Of a DNA stretch of 64,000 nt, positions 11,169-22,412 are shown piece by piece. The stretch is taken from positions 1 through 64,000 of the forward strand of contig JAPEVC010000036.1 of NCBI GenBank assembly GCA_027946555.1, given 5' to 3'. The notes under the pieces were generated by a model. The model saw only the letters and a list, made by a program, of their open reading frames with translations. It made no database searches and was not told where the DNA came from. The stretch comes from Gnomoniopsis sp. IMI 355080. Taxonomy: Eukaryota; Ascomycota; Sordariomycetes; Diaporthales; Gnomoniaceae. The position numbers and the translations under genes were made by a program. The first letter of the stretch is position 1; every line of letters starts with the position of its first letter.

Positions 11169-12704
11169 TCAGCTGGACAAAATCTTGACCCGCTCAACAA
11201 CCATGCCCGAGCTAGGCGCCCGACCAACAGTAATCACCACATTTTCCTTGGCCCCAATTGCCACAATCCTCAACCACTCGGGCGCGACCTCGCTCGCCAA
11301 TAGTCGCACACAGGCGGCTCCCTCCTCCTTCGAGACAGGCACGCGCAACGAGTCCTTGAGCTTCTGCAGCAAGGCCGGCATGGTGAAGGAAACTCTACCG
11401 CCCATGCCGGCAGAAGAGGCCGACTTGGCCAGCATGGAAATCACAGCTGCAATGTCGCCGGCACGCTGCAGGGCTGCTTTACGCTCGAGTTCAGCAGGTG
11501 TAGGGCCCGAGGCGGTGAGGCTGGCGAGTTGCTCCTCCTTGAGGCGAAGGCGCTCGAGCAGAGAGAGCTTCACAGTTGTTGGCCCGCTGTCGGTGGACGT
11601 GCTCGGAGTCGCAGTCTTGGCAGCCTCCTGTGCATCTTGCCTGGCCGCAATGCCCTTGTTCAACTCCTCCATTGCCCGGTGTCCCTTTGCAAACATCGCC
11701 GAAGCTTTCGCAGCACTCTCACAGCTCTGCACAGGCGCCTTCGGCAAGCTCATCATGAACCCGCTTAAATCATCATCTGTAATATCCTTCACGCGCTCCC
11801 AAATATCCCAAAGGTTGTTTTCAAATACTCTAGCCAACCCCGGCTCGTCCAGAGGTCGCCCTTGGTACCCATCGCGCAGCTCGACACAGACTTTCTTAAG
11901 GCCGTAGTTGACGAGCGAAAACGGAGAAGCATCGGTGACATCCATGACCCCAACCAATCGACGCACGTCCGCCAGCGAAATGCGCCGTTTGCCCCAGGCG
12001 ACGCTGACAGGCTGGGAAATTTCCCGCAGGTCAACGGGAGTGTTTGTACCATTGTGTGCGTAGTGCAAGACGATGGTCTTGAGAAAAGCCACGTGTAGCG
12101 AGACGAGATCGAGAAGTTCTTGGGGCAGCGGGCGGTGGTCTGGTTCCGGGGTGGTTAGATTGGATGCGTCGGCATCGTTCTCGGAGTCTGAGTCCGGAGC
12201 AACGGACGTCGCGGGTGTGCTTGCCGATGTTCTTGTGGTGTGTGTGATCAAGGGCGAGGATTTGCGCGCTGCTCGGGGTGTAGAGTCGATGCGTAGTCGC
12301 TTGAAGAGGCTACCGGCTTCTTTGGTGCGAGGCGACTCCTCGGGCGTAGGTGAAAGCGCGCGTTTCTTGGTTGACTTTGGCCGTGGCGTGGAAGGGGTCG
12401 ACAGCTCTTCAACTTGAATAATGGGCTCCGAAGCTTGCAGGCGCGCCTTTTTACTGGACTTGCTAGCGCTGCAAGGAAGGATATCGCGCTGGCTTGGCGT
12501 GAGTGCGACTTCCTCCGGCTCTGGGGAGCGAGCGGCCTTTCTCTTGCGTGCCGAAGGAGTGATGGGGGTGATGTCAGTGACATTCTTCTCGACGCCGGTG
12601 GCTTGCTTCGACACGCGAGTGAAGCTGTTGATTGGAGTCGTTGCGCACGTCGCACCTGGGTTCTTGCGTGGGCGGCCGCGAGGGCGTCCAGAGGCTCCTG
12701 CCAT
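11169..12704 (-). CDS. CDT1: DNA replication licensing factor CDT1
   Basis: A single exon gives 511 residues from the ATG at 12704. An open frame extends further upstream, but this ATG begins MAGASGRPRGRPRKNPG, an AT-hook-like GRPRGRPRK motif. Residues up to about 200 are low-complexity, rich in S/T/P with many SP/TP sites, suggesting CDK regulation. A middle helical domain (LPQELLDLVSLHVAFLKTIV to NNLWDIWERV) corresponds to the geminin-binding-like region. The C-terminal winged helix (SLLERLRLKEEQL..VPEWLRIV-like EVAPEWLRIVAIGAKENVVI) is the MCM-binding CDT1_C domain. CDT1 works with ORC and CDC6 to load MCM2-7 at origins in G1. The family assignment rests on the two folded regions; the disordered part is not alignable by eye. 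Confidence 0.85.
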   Translation of the reverse strand: MAGASGRPRGRPRKNPGATCATTPINSFTRVSKQATGVEKNVTDITPITPSARKRKAARSPEPEEVALTPSQRDILPCSASKSSKKARLQASEPIIQVEELSTPSTPRPKSTKKRALSPTPEESPRTKEAGSLFKRLRIDSTPRAARKSSPLITHTTRTSASTPATSVAPDSDSENDADASNLTTPEPDHRPLPQELLDLVSLHVAFLKTIVLHYAHNGTNTPVDLREISQPVSVAWGKRRISLADVRRLVGVMDVTDASPFSLVNYGLKKVCVELRDGYQGRPLDEPGLARVFENNLWDIWERVKDITDDDLSGFMMSLPKAPVQSCESAAKASAMFAKGHRAMEELNKGIAARQDAQEAAKTATPSTSTDSGPTTVKLSLLERLRLKEEQLASLTASGPTPAELERKAALQRAGDIAAVISMLAKSASSAGMGGRVSFTMPALLQKLKDSLRVPVSKEEGAACVRLLASEVAPEWLRIVAIGAKENVVITVGRAPSSGMVVERVKILSS

Positions 12705-14867
12705 TGTGCTTGATGGTGCGGTGCGGGTGAAGTGAAATTTATAGTACAACTCGTAAGTGAGGCAGGTGCGCATGAAAAGTCGTGACGGCAAGCAGTGTCT
12801 TGTCCGAATTGACGATGATGTTTGGAAGTCACGAAGGCACGTTTGTTCTTAGCAAAAAGTTACGAGGAGAAGGAGCGCGAGGTCTTGGTGCTCCTGAACA
12901 AAGCGGATTGGGAAGGCGCGTCAATTGAGGAAAAAGCGCGTCTCCCAGACGCGAATGCCAAAGTCGCGTAAATAGAGTGGGTCCCACCCTAAGACTGGCG
13001 CGCTTCGGCCCGCTACATTCTAGCCTTGAGCCACCCACTCTAATGGGTCCTTGACGAACATCCAGCGACTTCATTAGGCATCTCACACACATCTGGCTGC
13101 GGAAATCACATTTGAGACTCTAATTTTGCTTCTATCGATAAAAGAGGATGCTCTTGGCCCACTCACACCTTTGTCTGTGATGCATCAGGAAGCTCCGTCC
13201 GGCGTCCCACGCGGATCGCAGAGATGAATAGAGAGGCCACGAGCCTTTCCTATCACACCGACATCTAGAAAAAGCCGCCTAGCTAGGGTAGCACAGTAAG
13301 CGCTTGGAATCACTGCTCGATCAATCGTCTTCCGTCATATTCCGCCAGGGGACGAGCGCATGTTTTCCGCGAGTCTGGACTCGACCCTCTCGGCTGTCTC
13401 AAGACCATTCCGTGTTCATGCTTTCCGGCCCCTCGACACTTTCAGACGCTTGAACGGTGCCATCGAGGAATGATCGGCCTGAATAATTGTCTGCAGAGCT
13501 GATGGAGAAGCGGCAAGCACAAAATACACCAGCCCGTCTCGATGTAAGACCCTTCCGTGGCAGATTGATGTTATGCCTACAGTCTTCGTTCGGTCAGGTC
13601 GTAAGTATGCCACAAATCCTCCAAGGCAAAGAGGCATGACATCGATCAGATCTTCCAGAATACAGACCCGGCTACCACAAGCTTCTTGAGCAGAAACGAA
13701 GTCTTAGGCGAGCCATCGACTTTAAGTGCTTCATCTGTCGAATATTGAGGGCACACATACACCAGCGCGTTGTCACACGGGGCGGGCGGGCATGGACTAT
13801 AGGCTCAGTTAGTAGTGGTCTTGTCTGACATGTTTATTCAAGCAGTCCGAAGGGTCTGAATCAAGTTTACGTCCCACGACATGAGATTCTAGAAGCATTG
13901 CGGAATGCCCAACCAATCGATACTTGGATTAAGCTGAGTCGGAAGTACCCTTCGATCTCGATGCTATCTACTCCTGCCTGTGCCGTGGAACTGGCTCGAG
14001 CCGGCCAGACTTTCGCTGCCATGGTATTGGCAGCTATGAGTAGCAGAGCATCCGTGAGGCCCCGACGGTATTCGCCGTCAAAATTAGACAAAGGCGAGGG
14101 CCTTGAGATTTCAAATTACTGGACCCCTACCGGAACCTAATGTCAGATCTTTCAACTCCGTTTTCTTGCGTCCGAGACGAATTCTAATCGTCAGATGTCG
14201 GGCCTTGTTGGTAAGGTATGTGACCAGGAGACATGTTCGGACACTAAGGAAGATATTTGTGAAGAGAACAAGAGCTATCCGAGTGGTCATTTTCTACGCA
14301 ACATTGTCATTCGGATCGGAACGTGGAGAGACTAATTTGGCTTCATGTCGCCGAGCAGCTGGGCAAATGTCTTGTTGGACCCCTTGGAAATAATTTTTGA
14401 ATTCCCTAGTTCCGTCCTGGTCGGCCGCAAAAGGCCGTCCATTCCACCTGCTTCGACACGATTCCCTATGTAGAATTCCTCGTCAAACCAGCCCCAATTC
14501 AGCCTTGGTACTGGTACTCTCAATGGCACGGCATATTCTCATCCCCCGCAAAAAAACATTTGTGCCGTCCCCTAGACTCGATGAAAGTCTGATACTGCCA
14601 ATCACATCCATGCCGTTCCAAAATCCAGGCTTATATGTATTGCGATGCTGGTATTATAGGCAGACGCCCTTTCGCCATGCCGATCAATTCATTACCCCTT
14701 TTTCCGTCGAACGCCAACTCAAATACCTGAACGAAAAAAAAAAAGCAGTACCCTTTCATTTTTTTGGTAACCCCCAATTCATGCCGTGCGTCCCCAATGT
14801 GTGACTCCGATGAAGTGCCAATGTAGAAAGAAAAGCGCCAAGCAATGGTGCGTGGCAAGAGCGGTTT
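12705..14867. other. gene-poor region upstream of CDT1
   Basis: This is about 2.2 kb with only small open frames on both strands (for example 13416-13637, 13867-14091 and 14332-14529 on the minus strand). Some have protein-like composition, but none has an ATG-headed, extendable, recognisable sequence. The CDT1 promoter lies at its left end. Confidence 0.45.
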
Positions 14868-15095
14868 TCAACGGCGGCCGGTGAACTTGTCGTGGCGGAA
14901 ACTGACAGGGCTTGGTGGCGGAGGGGCAGGAATGAAGTAGTCGTCAACGCTGACCTGGTGAATCGGGGTGGGTGAGGTTTGGTTGCTCTTGGAAACCAGG
15001 GTCCGGTTCAAGCTGGCGAAGTCCTGGCTGGTGAGGAGTTGGAGCTTGCCACGGATGGATGAAGCGGGGAGAGGCGTCGCTACTTGGGAAGGCAT
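14868..15095 (-). CDS. small hypothetical protein, 75 residues
   Basis: One exon from the ATG at 15095. It starts MPSQVATPLPASSIRGKLQL and continues through DFASLNRTLVSKSN to a Pro-rich segment and a basic end (FRHDKFTGRR). No membrane segment, signal peptide or known domain is visible. The regular mix of charged and hydrophobic residues, the compact IRGKLQLLTSQDFASLNRTL helix-like stretch and the pyrimidine-rich upstream region suggest a real small protein. I do not recognise its function. It could be a chance frame. Confidence 0.45.
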   Translation of the reverse strand: MPSQVATPLPASSIRGKLQLLTSQDFASLNRTLVSKSNQTSPTPIHQVSVDDYFIPAPPPPSPVSFRHDKFTGRR

Positions 15096-18000
15096 TTTGT
15101 GGATGGAGTATGTGATTATTCCCTTAGTCGCGGTGGGTGTGATGGAGGATATGCGCAGATGTAGTCTCAGCCTTGCGTAGAAGTAGGTAGGCGGTGAAAG
15201 GGGTGTAGTAGTATTAGATGACAATGTAATGTGTCGGCGTGTTGAGTTGAAAGTTCTTTAGAGACCTGATGAGGAAATGTTTCTCTGCGACCTTGAGTGT
15301 CATAGACTGCTTTAGGGAGAGAGAAGAGAATCTGGAGAAGGTAAAGGAGGAAGGAGCGCGTCGTTAAATATCAGATCAACAAGTACTTAGGTACCCTCAC
15401 TGCTCAAACGTGTGTACCCTTCCTTAGTACATACCTCCTTGCTACAATTGTGTGTGTTGGAGAGTGCAAGGGAGGGCGACGAGCACAACTTCGTCTAGCA
15501 GCCCAAACGCGAGGTACCACGACCGGGGACCCCTGATTTACCGTGGGGGTGCAGCCCGACTTCACCTGCACTTTCCCTCCAACCCCTGGCCCAACGGCTG
15601 ATGTGTTCCTTTTCTAATCACGGAAATGAGGAACGGCGGAATTGACGTGAAGGAAGGAGGTAGGACAGGCAAGAAACACACTCTAGCCCCGTCATGGTGA
15701 CGGCGTAATCGGGGCGGTTTCGAAATGTTCTTTGTGAGGTGCAATATTGCTGCCATGCTACGACGCTGCGATACTGCGATGGAATGCTACGGAAGGTTGA
15801 GGGAAGCTTCCTGGCTGCCTTCCTACAGGGCAAATAACACAGGCATGAACCTGGCGCCCAACCGAGGTCGTGGCCCACCTTTGCAATACCTTCTCTGGAT
15901 CCTGAACACGTAAACTCGACGGCGAAGTCGCAGAACACGAGAGCTTCTCCGCCAACCGATCATCATAATTTCTATTCTTGTCAACATTCTGTAATCCAAT
16001 CGGTCGTCATAGACTCTCTGTGCACTGCCAGCCTCAGACCGCGAATATTCGGGCAGATTCGGACCGTCAACACTCGGTTGACTTGTGACCGCCGCTCTGT
16101 TTTGAGTGTGAGAAAGAGCTTCCACGCTCTTCCCTGGGGAACCCGATCCGAGGCCCTGACGAGTCTGGACGGATGCCAACGCCGCCTGCGAACTGCTCTG
16201 CACCGGGGAACCTTACCAGCCCTCGGGTGGTTTTTGATTGACAGTTGCGGTGACCCAGACACTTTTTCTTTTTTACCGTAGTATCATTGCTACCTCGGCG
16301 GCCCGGAAGAACTATGCCGTCAGTACTTGTCTATTTAGTACGTGGTAAGACCGTCCGCCTCATCGAGTTTGGTTAGTACTACTATGCTATGTAGTGCTCC
16401 TCATACCTACCGTCCCAGGCAGCCAAGACGGTGTAGGAACCAGGTTTGCAACCTGGCGCACAAACTACAGGGTGAGGTTGTCTCTTCTTGCACCGGCGCG
16501 CTCCCGCATTCCCCGGATCAGCGATGCATGGCCTGAGCCAGCCAACATGGGACGACATTTCAAACCCTAATGCCTCCAAATTCGGCCGGGGTCTGGCAGC
16601 AACGACTAATGTTCATCATGGACCACAAGACTCTCTCTACCTTCTGAAAAGAAGGGGAAAAGGGGGAGCCGGCTCGGCCTCGGTCTGCCATGGTCAGTTG
16701 GGCCTCTCAATCGAAATACGACTCCGAGACACCCCGGGGGCTTCATTGATTACTACCACATCCCAGGCTATGCCCTTTTTTTTTTGGCTTCCTTCTTTGC
16801 TGTGCGCTTGAATACACGGCGGTGTGGGTCCAGGGGCCATTGAATGCAACCCCCGGATCCCAGATTCTTGGGATTCTGTGGGGGACAAACACACCAAGTG
16901 GGTCCGTTTTTGTGGAGAGGAAACGGATCTAGACTGGCTTCCTGACCTGTGAACGGCATGATCCGTCGGCTGCACTGGCTCAGGACACACTGTATCTTTT
17001 CTAGAGTCTTCGTTTGCCGCTTTATTGCGTCTAGCCTGCCCAGCCTGCCAGCCTTGCCTGGCTTGCGTGCCCACTCGCATTAGCACGCACAATTCCCATG
17101 TCGTGGCACGGAGGCTTGTCACATGCACCGCGAATAAGAGCTGCAGATTCCGCCACGAAAAACTTGGATTTGGTCTGACCTCTTTTGTCGGTGAGCAATC
17201 AACCCCAACTTCTCTGTAAAGCCGTGCCTTGGATCAAACCTCGCAGATATCACTATCATCCTGTCTTTGTCCCTGTGGTCCGTACACCAGACGTTTGCTT
17301 CGAGTCCCGCGGTTGACCCTAACAGGATCGCCAACGCATCCATCAAGCGGTATCGCGTGGCCGGCTGAATAGGCTTGCAAAGACCTGGTCAATGCAACCT
17401 TCTGAGGGCCCCTCCTCCTGCAGCCAGCCCTTGCCGCGTGGTTCTATTCCCGGTACTACATGGAACAAGCTGCAGAATCCGGGGTAAGACCCGCCTCCAC
17501 AGCTTACGGACTTATCTGTCACTTCTGGAAGGGAAGACACAGTTCCGCACAGGGCACTCGACCAGTCCATTTCTGGAATTTCTGGAGGATGAATTGTCCG
17601 TGGGTTTTGGAGCTGGGCTGTTTCTTCCCAGGTCCGACCAGGGCTGCCAAGTTTCCCCCAGGCGCCACCTCCTGGGACTCCGAGACAGCAATCTCACTTC
17701 ATCATTCCGTCCGTCCATTCAGTAGGATGAGTTGGCAAGATGCAAGCCACCGTGCATTTCCCTTTCTGTCGTGCTTGTTGGAAGCTCGCATGCTTTTTCT
17801 TTAGCAATTCCCGTTTCATAGCGGCCAATTTGGCCGGCCATATACTGTCTTGGTACGGTAAGGCTCCCGGGAGGATATCACATCATCCATTTGCTTCTGC
17901 TGTGTGGCAAACGTCTTTCAGCATGTCAGAGGGGCCAATCCTGGCAGAACAACGGTCAGCCATGTGTGCCACTGCCCCTAAGTACGCATCATGATCTGCT

Positions 18001-19412
18001 GACTAGTGCAGTGAGATACGCCTGCATTTCTATATTGGCTTGTCGTGGCGGGACAGGGCGAAACGTCTCGATTCAGGCCTGCTTTCCAAATCAAAGACTA
18101 GCAATAAGTAAGATTATATGGCACTCAAATCGTGGCAGGTTGGGCTGCTAAATGCTGGGTTGCAATACTTGGCCGGATTCTCGGGAGGCGACATGGAGTC
18201 TTTTCGATGACCTATTCGAACGGCCTGAGCGGGAGACCTCGGACCTTTGCTGGGCCAGCACTTAGGTCCTGCGGCGCTGATGTCGTACCAGAGCATCATC
18301 CGTCTGCTTATGATGAGGCACATGAGCGCACCTATTCCTGGACGATTGTTGGTCAGTCCGTTGCTATAATCCGCGCCAATGGATTGGTCACTAAACCAAA
18401 AGGTGTCGCCCTGGACCCCAAGATCACTGCTGGGACGACATCGCAAGTCTAGACAGTTGGGGGCCAGCAGCCACATAGAACGAGGTGGGGGGGGGAGCGT
18501 CAGAAATTACATGACAAACATCTCATTCGTGACCAGTTGTGACGCTTTGTGTGGGTAAGATTGCACCGATTGGGAACCTCCATGGTCAGGACGCTGAGCG
18601 GCAGCCTCTGGCTTAGCATCGATACCCGAAGAAGTATCCGAATCTTCGTCCTTTAGTCGATGGAATAACGGAATGGTATCGTATCTGTCGTCTCTAGGGC
18701 GTCGCAATCAGTTCGGTAACTGAGCTCGTCCCATGGTGTATCAAGGTCAGGTCTCGCCTAGGCGTACATGGTAATATCATGGCTGTCCGACTATCTAATC
18801 ACGATTTGCATGTCGATGGTGAAGAACTTGCAAAGGCGAAATTTTTGTGTAAGCTACCTGTGACACGTAATAGCAGGACAAGTAAGTCAAATTGTCTGTT
18901 TACTCACTACCCGTGGTAATTTTACAACTGAAGCAAGAGATTGATCTTGTACTTGCTGAGCTATCTACCCATCTAGCGGCTGGGCAGCAAAGCTTCGCAG
19001 ACGCCAGGTAACGTCTGGGAAATGGCCCGCACTCCACATCAGCCATTTTGACGAATTTAATATAACATGCTTTAGAATTTACCTGAAGCTTCGTCTGGTT
19101 CTCCCTCGGAAACCAAGAGTATATGCCCTCCAATGGCATAGCGACTCGGCTCAGAACCTGGTAGTCCTGACGACTAAAGGAGGCCCCGCGATCTTTAAGC
19201 ATCCGTCGGGCCATTGGGAGGAGGTGGTGGAATAATGTTCAAGCATCCATGAATGCGTTATTAGCTTTGTTCGAGGAGTAAAGCAGCTTCTTAAGTTTCC
19301 ACTTCATTCGATTCCCGATGCTCTCGATGTAGGTGCGAGATACGAGGCTCTATTACCCTAGTCCCCATCCATTGAGCATACCTACAGTGTGAATTATTGT
19401 ACAAATGCAAGA
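15096..19412. other. 4.3-kb gene-poor tract
   Basis: No convincing coding region is present. Base composition stays near that of the genome and is not strongly AT-rich, so it does not look RIP-destroyed. It holds GTAC-type short palindromes near 15390-15430, a low-complexity CCTGCC/GCCTGCC tract near 17034-17070, a ten-base G run near 18487 and a possible tiny two-exon frame at 18973-19214. The sugar-transporter promoter is at its right end. Confidence 0.5.
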
Positions 19413-21166
19413 ATGAATCGGTGGGCTCAGTACTACCCGCCAGCCATCGCGGCAATTGGGACAGCAATGTACGGCATTGATACTGGCATCATCGCTACCA
19501 CGATCGGCCATCAGAGCTTCCACGATCATATGTTTCCACCGACGGGGAACAACCCTACGTTGATAGGCAAGTCGGTTTCGTTCTCCTGGCCTCTGGTTCT
19601 GCTTCTCACTATGGCGATGATGTCGCGCGGCTGCATCAGAGAAGGGAGCGAGAGAGACAGAATGGCTCAGGAGCTAATGCGTGTATTGCGAGTTCCCATC
19701 ACACAGGGGCAGTCGTCTCCGTCTACAATGCTGGTCAGGCAGTTGGTACTCTCTTCTCAGGCTGGACGGCGGATCGGTTCAGCCGCAAGTACACCATTAC
19801 GATTGCATGCGCCACTGCAATCCTGGGAATATTATTGAGCGTGATTGGCTCCAACATAGGCATGTTCATCACGGGCCGCCTGCTCACAGGCTGGTCGAGC
19901 GGCATGATCCTACCTGTTGTGGCAATTTACATGGCCGAGGTATCGAAGCCAGCGAACCGCGGATTCGTGGTTGGCTTCCAGGGCCTGGGCACAGCTGTGG
20001 GATTTTGCTTGGCAAACTGGTTGGGATACGTGGGTATCTTTTTGGAAGGCAATCTGAAATGGCGGTTCCCTCTGGCCTTACAGTTCCCGTGTGCTGTGTT
20101 CCTGATGGTGGGTAGCGTGTTGCTGATGCCCTTCACGCCGAGATGGTTGGCGTCGCAGGACCGGCTCGAAGAGGCAAAGGTGGTGCTGGCCAAGATTCAC
20201 GCAGATGAGGGGCAGGACTTCGTGGACCAAGAATTAATCCAGATCCGGGAGCAAATCGCGGCCGAGAGGACTTTGAAGGAGGCTGCCGGGCACAGGTGGT
20301 ACAGCAGCTTCCTGCTACTCTTCAAAAGACAATACGCCACGAGGGTTGGATTGGTATGCTTCATCCTGTCGCTGACGCAGCTCGGCGGCGTAAGCGTTAT
20401 CCAGAACTACCAAAACATATTTTATGCCACAGTTGGCTTCACGGGGGACACTGCATTGTTAATCAGTGGGATATATGGTTTCATGGGGTTAGGTGGACAA
20501 TTGTTCAACCTTTTCCTCGTAGCCGGTAAGCTTCATTATTGACTGGACGCTTTCAATCTTATTGCTACGTTGACTAAGTAGTAACATCAGTGGGCTACAT
20601 AATGGTTAGCTGACACGTCGTCATTACTACTCCAAAAAGATCGGTGGCGCAGGAACACTACGCTTTGGGTGGGATGCGCCGTCCTTGCCATAATGTTAGC
20701 GCTCTGCGAGGCGCTCAGCGCGCGCTTCGGTGACGGGTCGAACCAGGCGGCGGCACGTGCGACCATCGCGTTCATCTTTTTTTACTCGGGGCTCTTCGCC
20801 GTCTTCTTCAACTCGACCATGTGGGTGGTGAGCTCGGAGCTGCTGCCCATCTTCATCCGCGGAACGGGGATGGCTATGGGCACGTTTGCGCAAGGGGTGG
20901 CTTCCATTGTGGTTTCGCAGATCACGCCTGTGGCGCTAGAGAACATATCCTGGAAGTTCTACAACGTCTTCATCGCAGCCAACATGGTCGGCGTGTTGGT
21001 GTATCTGTTTTTGCTGCCAGATACGAACGGCAAGACGCTTGAAGAGATCGGGGAGCTATTTGGGGACACCCTAGCAACGGCTCATATTAGAGATATTGAT
21101 GTGGAGTTGAAAGAAGGCGCTGCTGTCATGGAAGTGGATATCGTCACGCGAGAGACCGGAGCTTGA
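19413..21166 (+). CDS. MFS sugar transporter
   Basis: Exons 19413..19566, 19707..20525 and 20640..21166 give 499 residues with about 12 hydrophobic spans. Sugar-porter marks are present: GIDTGII in TM1, ADRFSRKYT after TM2, GRLLTGWSSGM and YMAEVSKPANRG in the N-half, and LPDTNGKTLEEIGELFGD at the end. It would move hexoses or related sugars across the plasma membrane by proton symport; the substrate is not predictable. Intron 1 has a GC donor (ATAG|GCAAGT) and ends CACAG. Only this choice joins NPTLIG to AVVSVYNAGQAVGTL. Intron 2 (GTAAGC..AAAAAG) joins FLVA to DRWRRNTTLW. The start is the first ATG of the frame; an upstream exon cannot be ruled out. Confidence 0.9.
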
Positions 21167-22412
21167 CGGCAACGAAAAGGCGAACATGATCTACTGCTGG
21201 TTCATGTTTTGGACGTGCCAGTTCAGTTGCTCTACTACTTCACTTGAGCAGTAGACTGCGTCCGTTGCTGTTGGTTGTATCCGGTGTCGCAATATAAAAA
21301 CGATGTCTGCGACAAGGTTGGGTGGGCGGTAGTGACGCGCAGCAGGGAGAACAATATACAGTATGTCTTTGGAAAGGTGTTTGCAATCGCGTCCTTCTGA
21401 GGACGTTGACTATTGCTCTCTGAACGATCGAAGGGCCATGTAGACGAGTTTTGAGTTGCTGTTGCAGCGGAAAGCCAGCAAAGCGAGTAGTGAGAGGACC
21501 GGAAGGAGGCTGGCCTTATCACAAAAGTGGCCAGTCAGGCAGTCTTTTGTTCGCAAAGTCAGCCGTGTTAAAATGACATCAGCGATTAATGCATACTGCT
21601 TGAAAACAAATGCGTTGGGATCAAATGATCGAGTGCGCTCCACAACTATTGAAAGTCCTGCAAACTGACCGGATTTCAACTTGTCCGTAGCAAGTATGTA
21701 TAGATGCATCAGCTAGTGGTGGCCGGGCATATGTGAAGCTCAAGACTAGGGTCGGGCGAGGATCGAATAAATAAGAAGTACAATTCAACTGCACCGAGTT
21801 GGGGTATGTTATGCGATCAGGTGGCAGGATGCCCTGATGCCCCAGATAACCACATCAGTCGTTTTGCGCCGCGTATACCTAGGCCAGTATACAGTGCCGC
21901 ATTGTGCATCCGCCTGAGATGCGTCTTCCAGGTAGAAGCTATTCCCGGCCGTCCCCTTGTTCGATAGTGGGCAAGAGAACTTGGTGCTTCAGTGAAACTT
22001 CGCACGCAAAGCTAGTATTGGTGGGCACGGCACTTCCCCGTACGTGCCCAGCTCTTGTCTCCCAAGGGCGATTCTCGAACCATGTGATAGTCCTTGCTAA
22101 CAATCAGAAGAGCACAAAAAGGGGATGAAGGCCTGACGTGCTTGAGAATTTGAAGCATAGTAATAGATTCAGAGTGATGCTCTTGTGGGTATCTTCGAAA
22201 AGTGTAAATGACACCACCGCTCGCGTATCCACTCTCAACACCCCAGGATTGCCTCTCCTATATAGTCTGTTTGCCTTCTGTCCTCGGTCAGCGGCGTTCT
22301 GGTCAAGACTAGCCACAAGCTCCGTGTTGCGCCAGGATGTTGCGCTTCGTATAGGGTTTGATTATATATGCGCGAAGCATCCAGAGCGAAGCTCAGCATC
22401 CGAAGACTTGGC
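21167..22412. other. intergenic between convergent MFS and PPR genes
   Basis: 1.25 kb of 3' flanks. Only short frames without recognisable products. I see nothing else. Confidence 0.55.

Noticed and set aside
13416..14529. Three minus-strand frames of 65-74 codons with protein-like composition
   Set aside because: They cannot be joined by good splice sites into one product, and the right-hand one (from 14529) starts with GTG rather than ATG.
17034..17070. CCTGCC/GCCTGCC low-complexity tract considered as a tandem repeat
   Set aside because: Too short and irregular to count as a repeat array.
18486..18495. Run of about ten G
   Set aside because: A simple homopolymer with no neighbouring feature.
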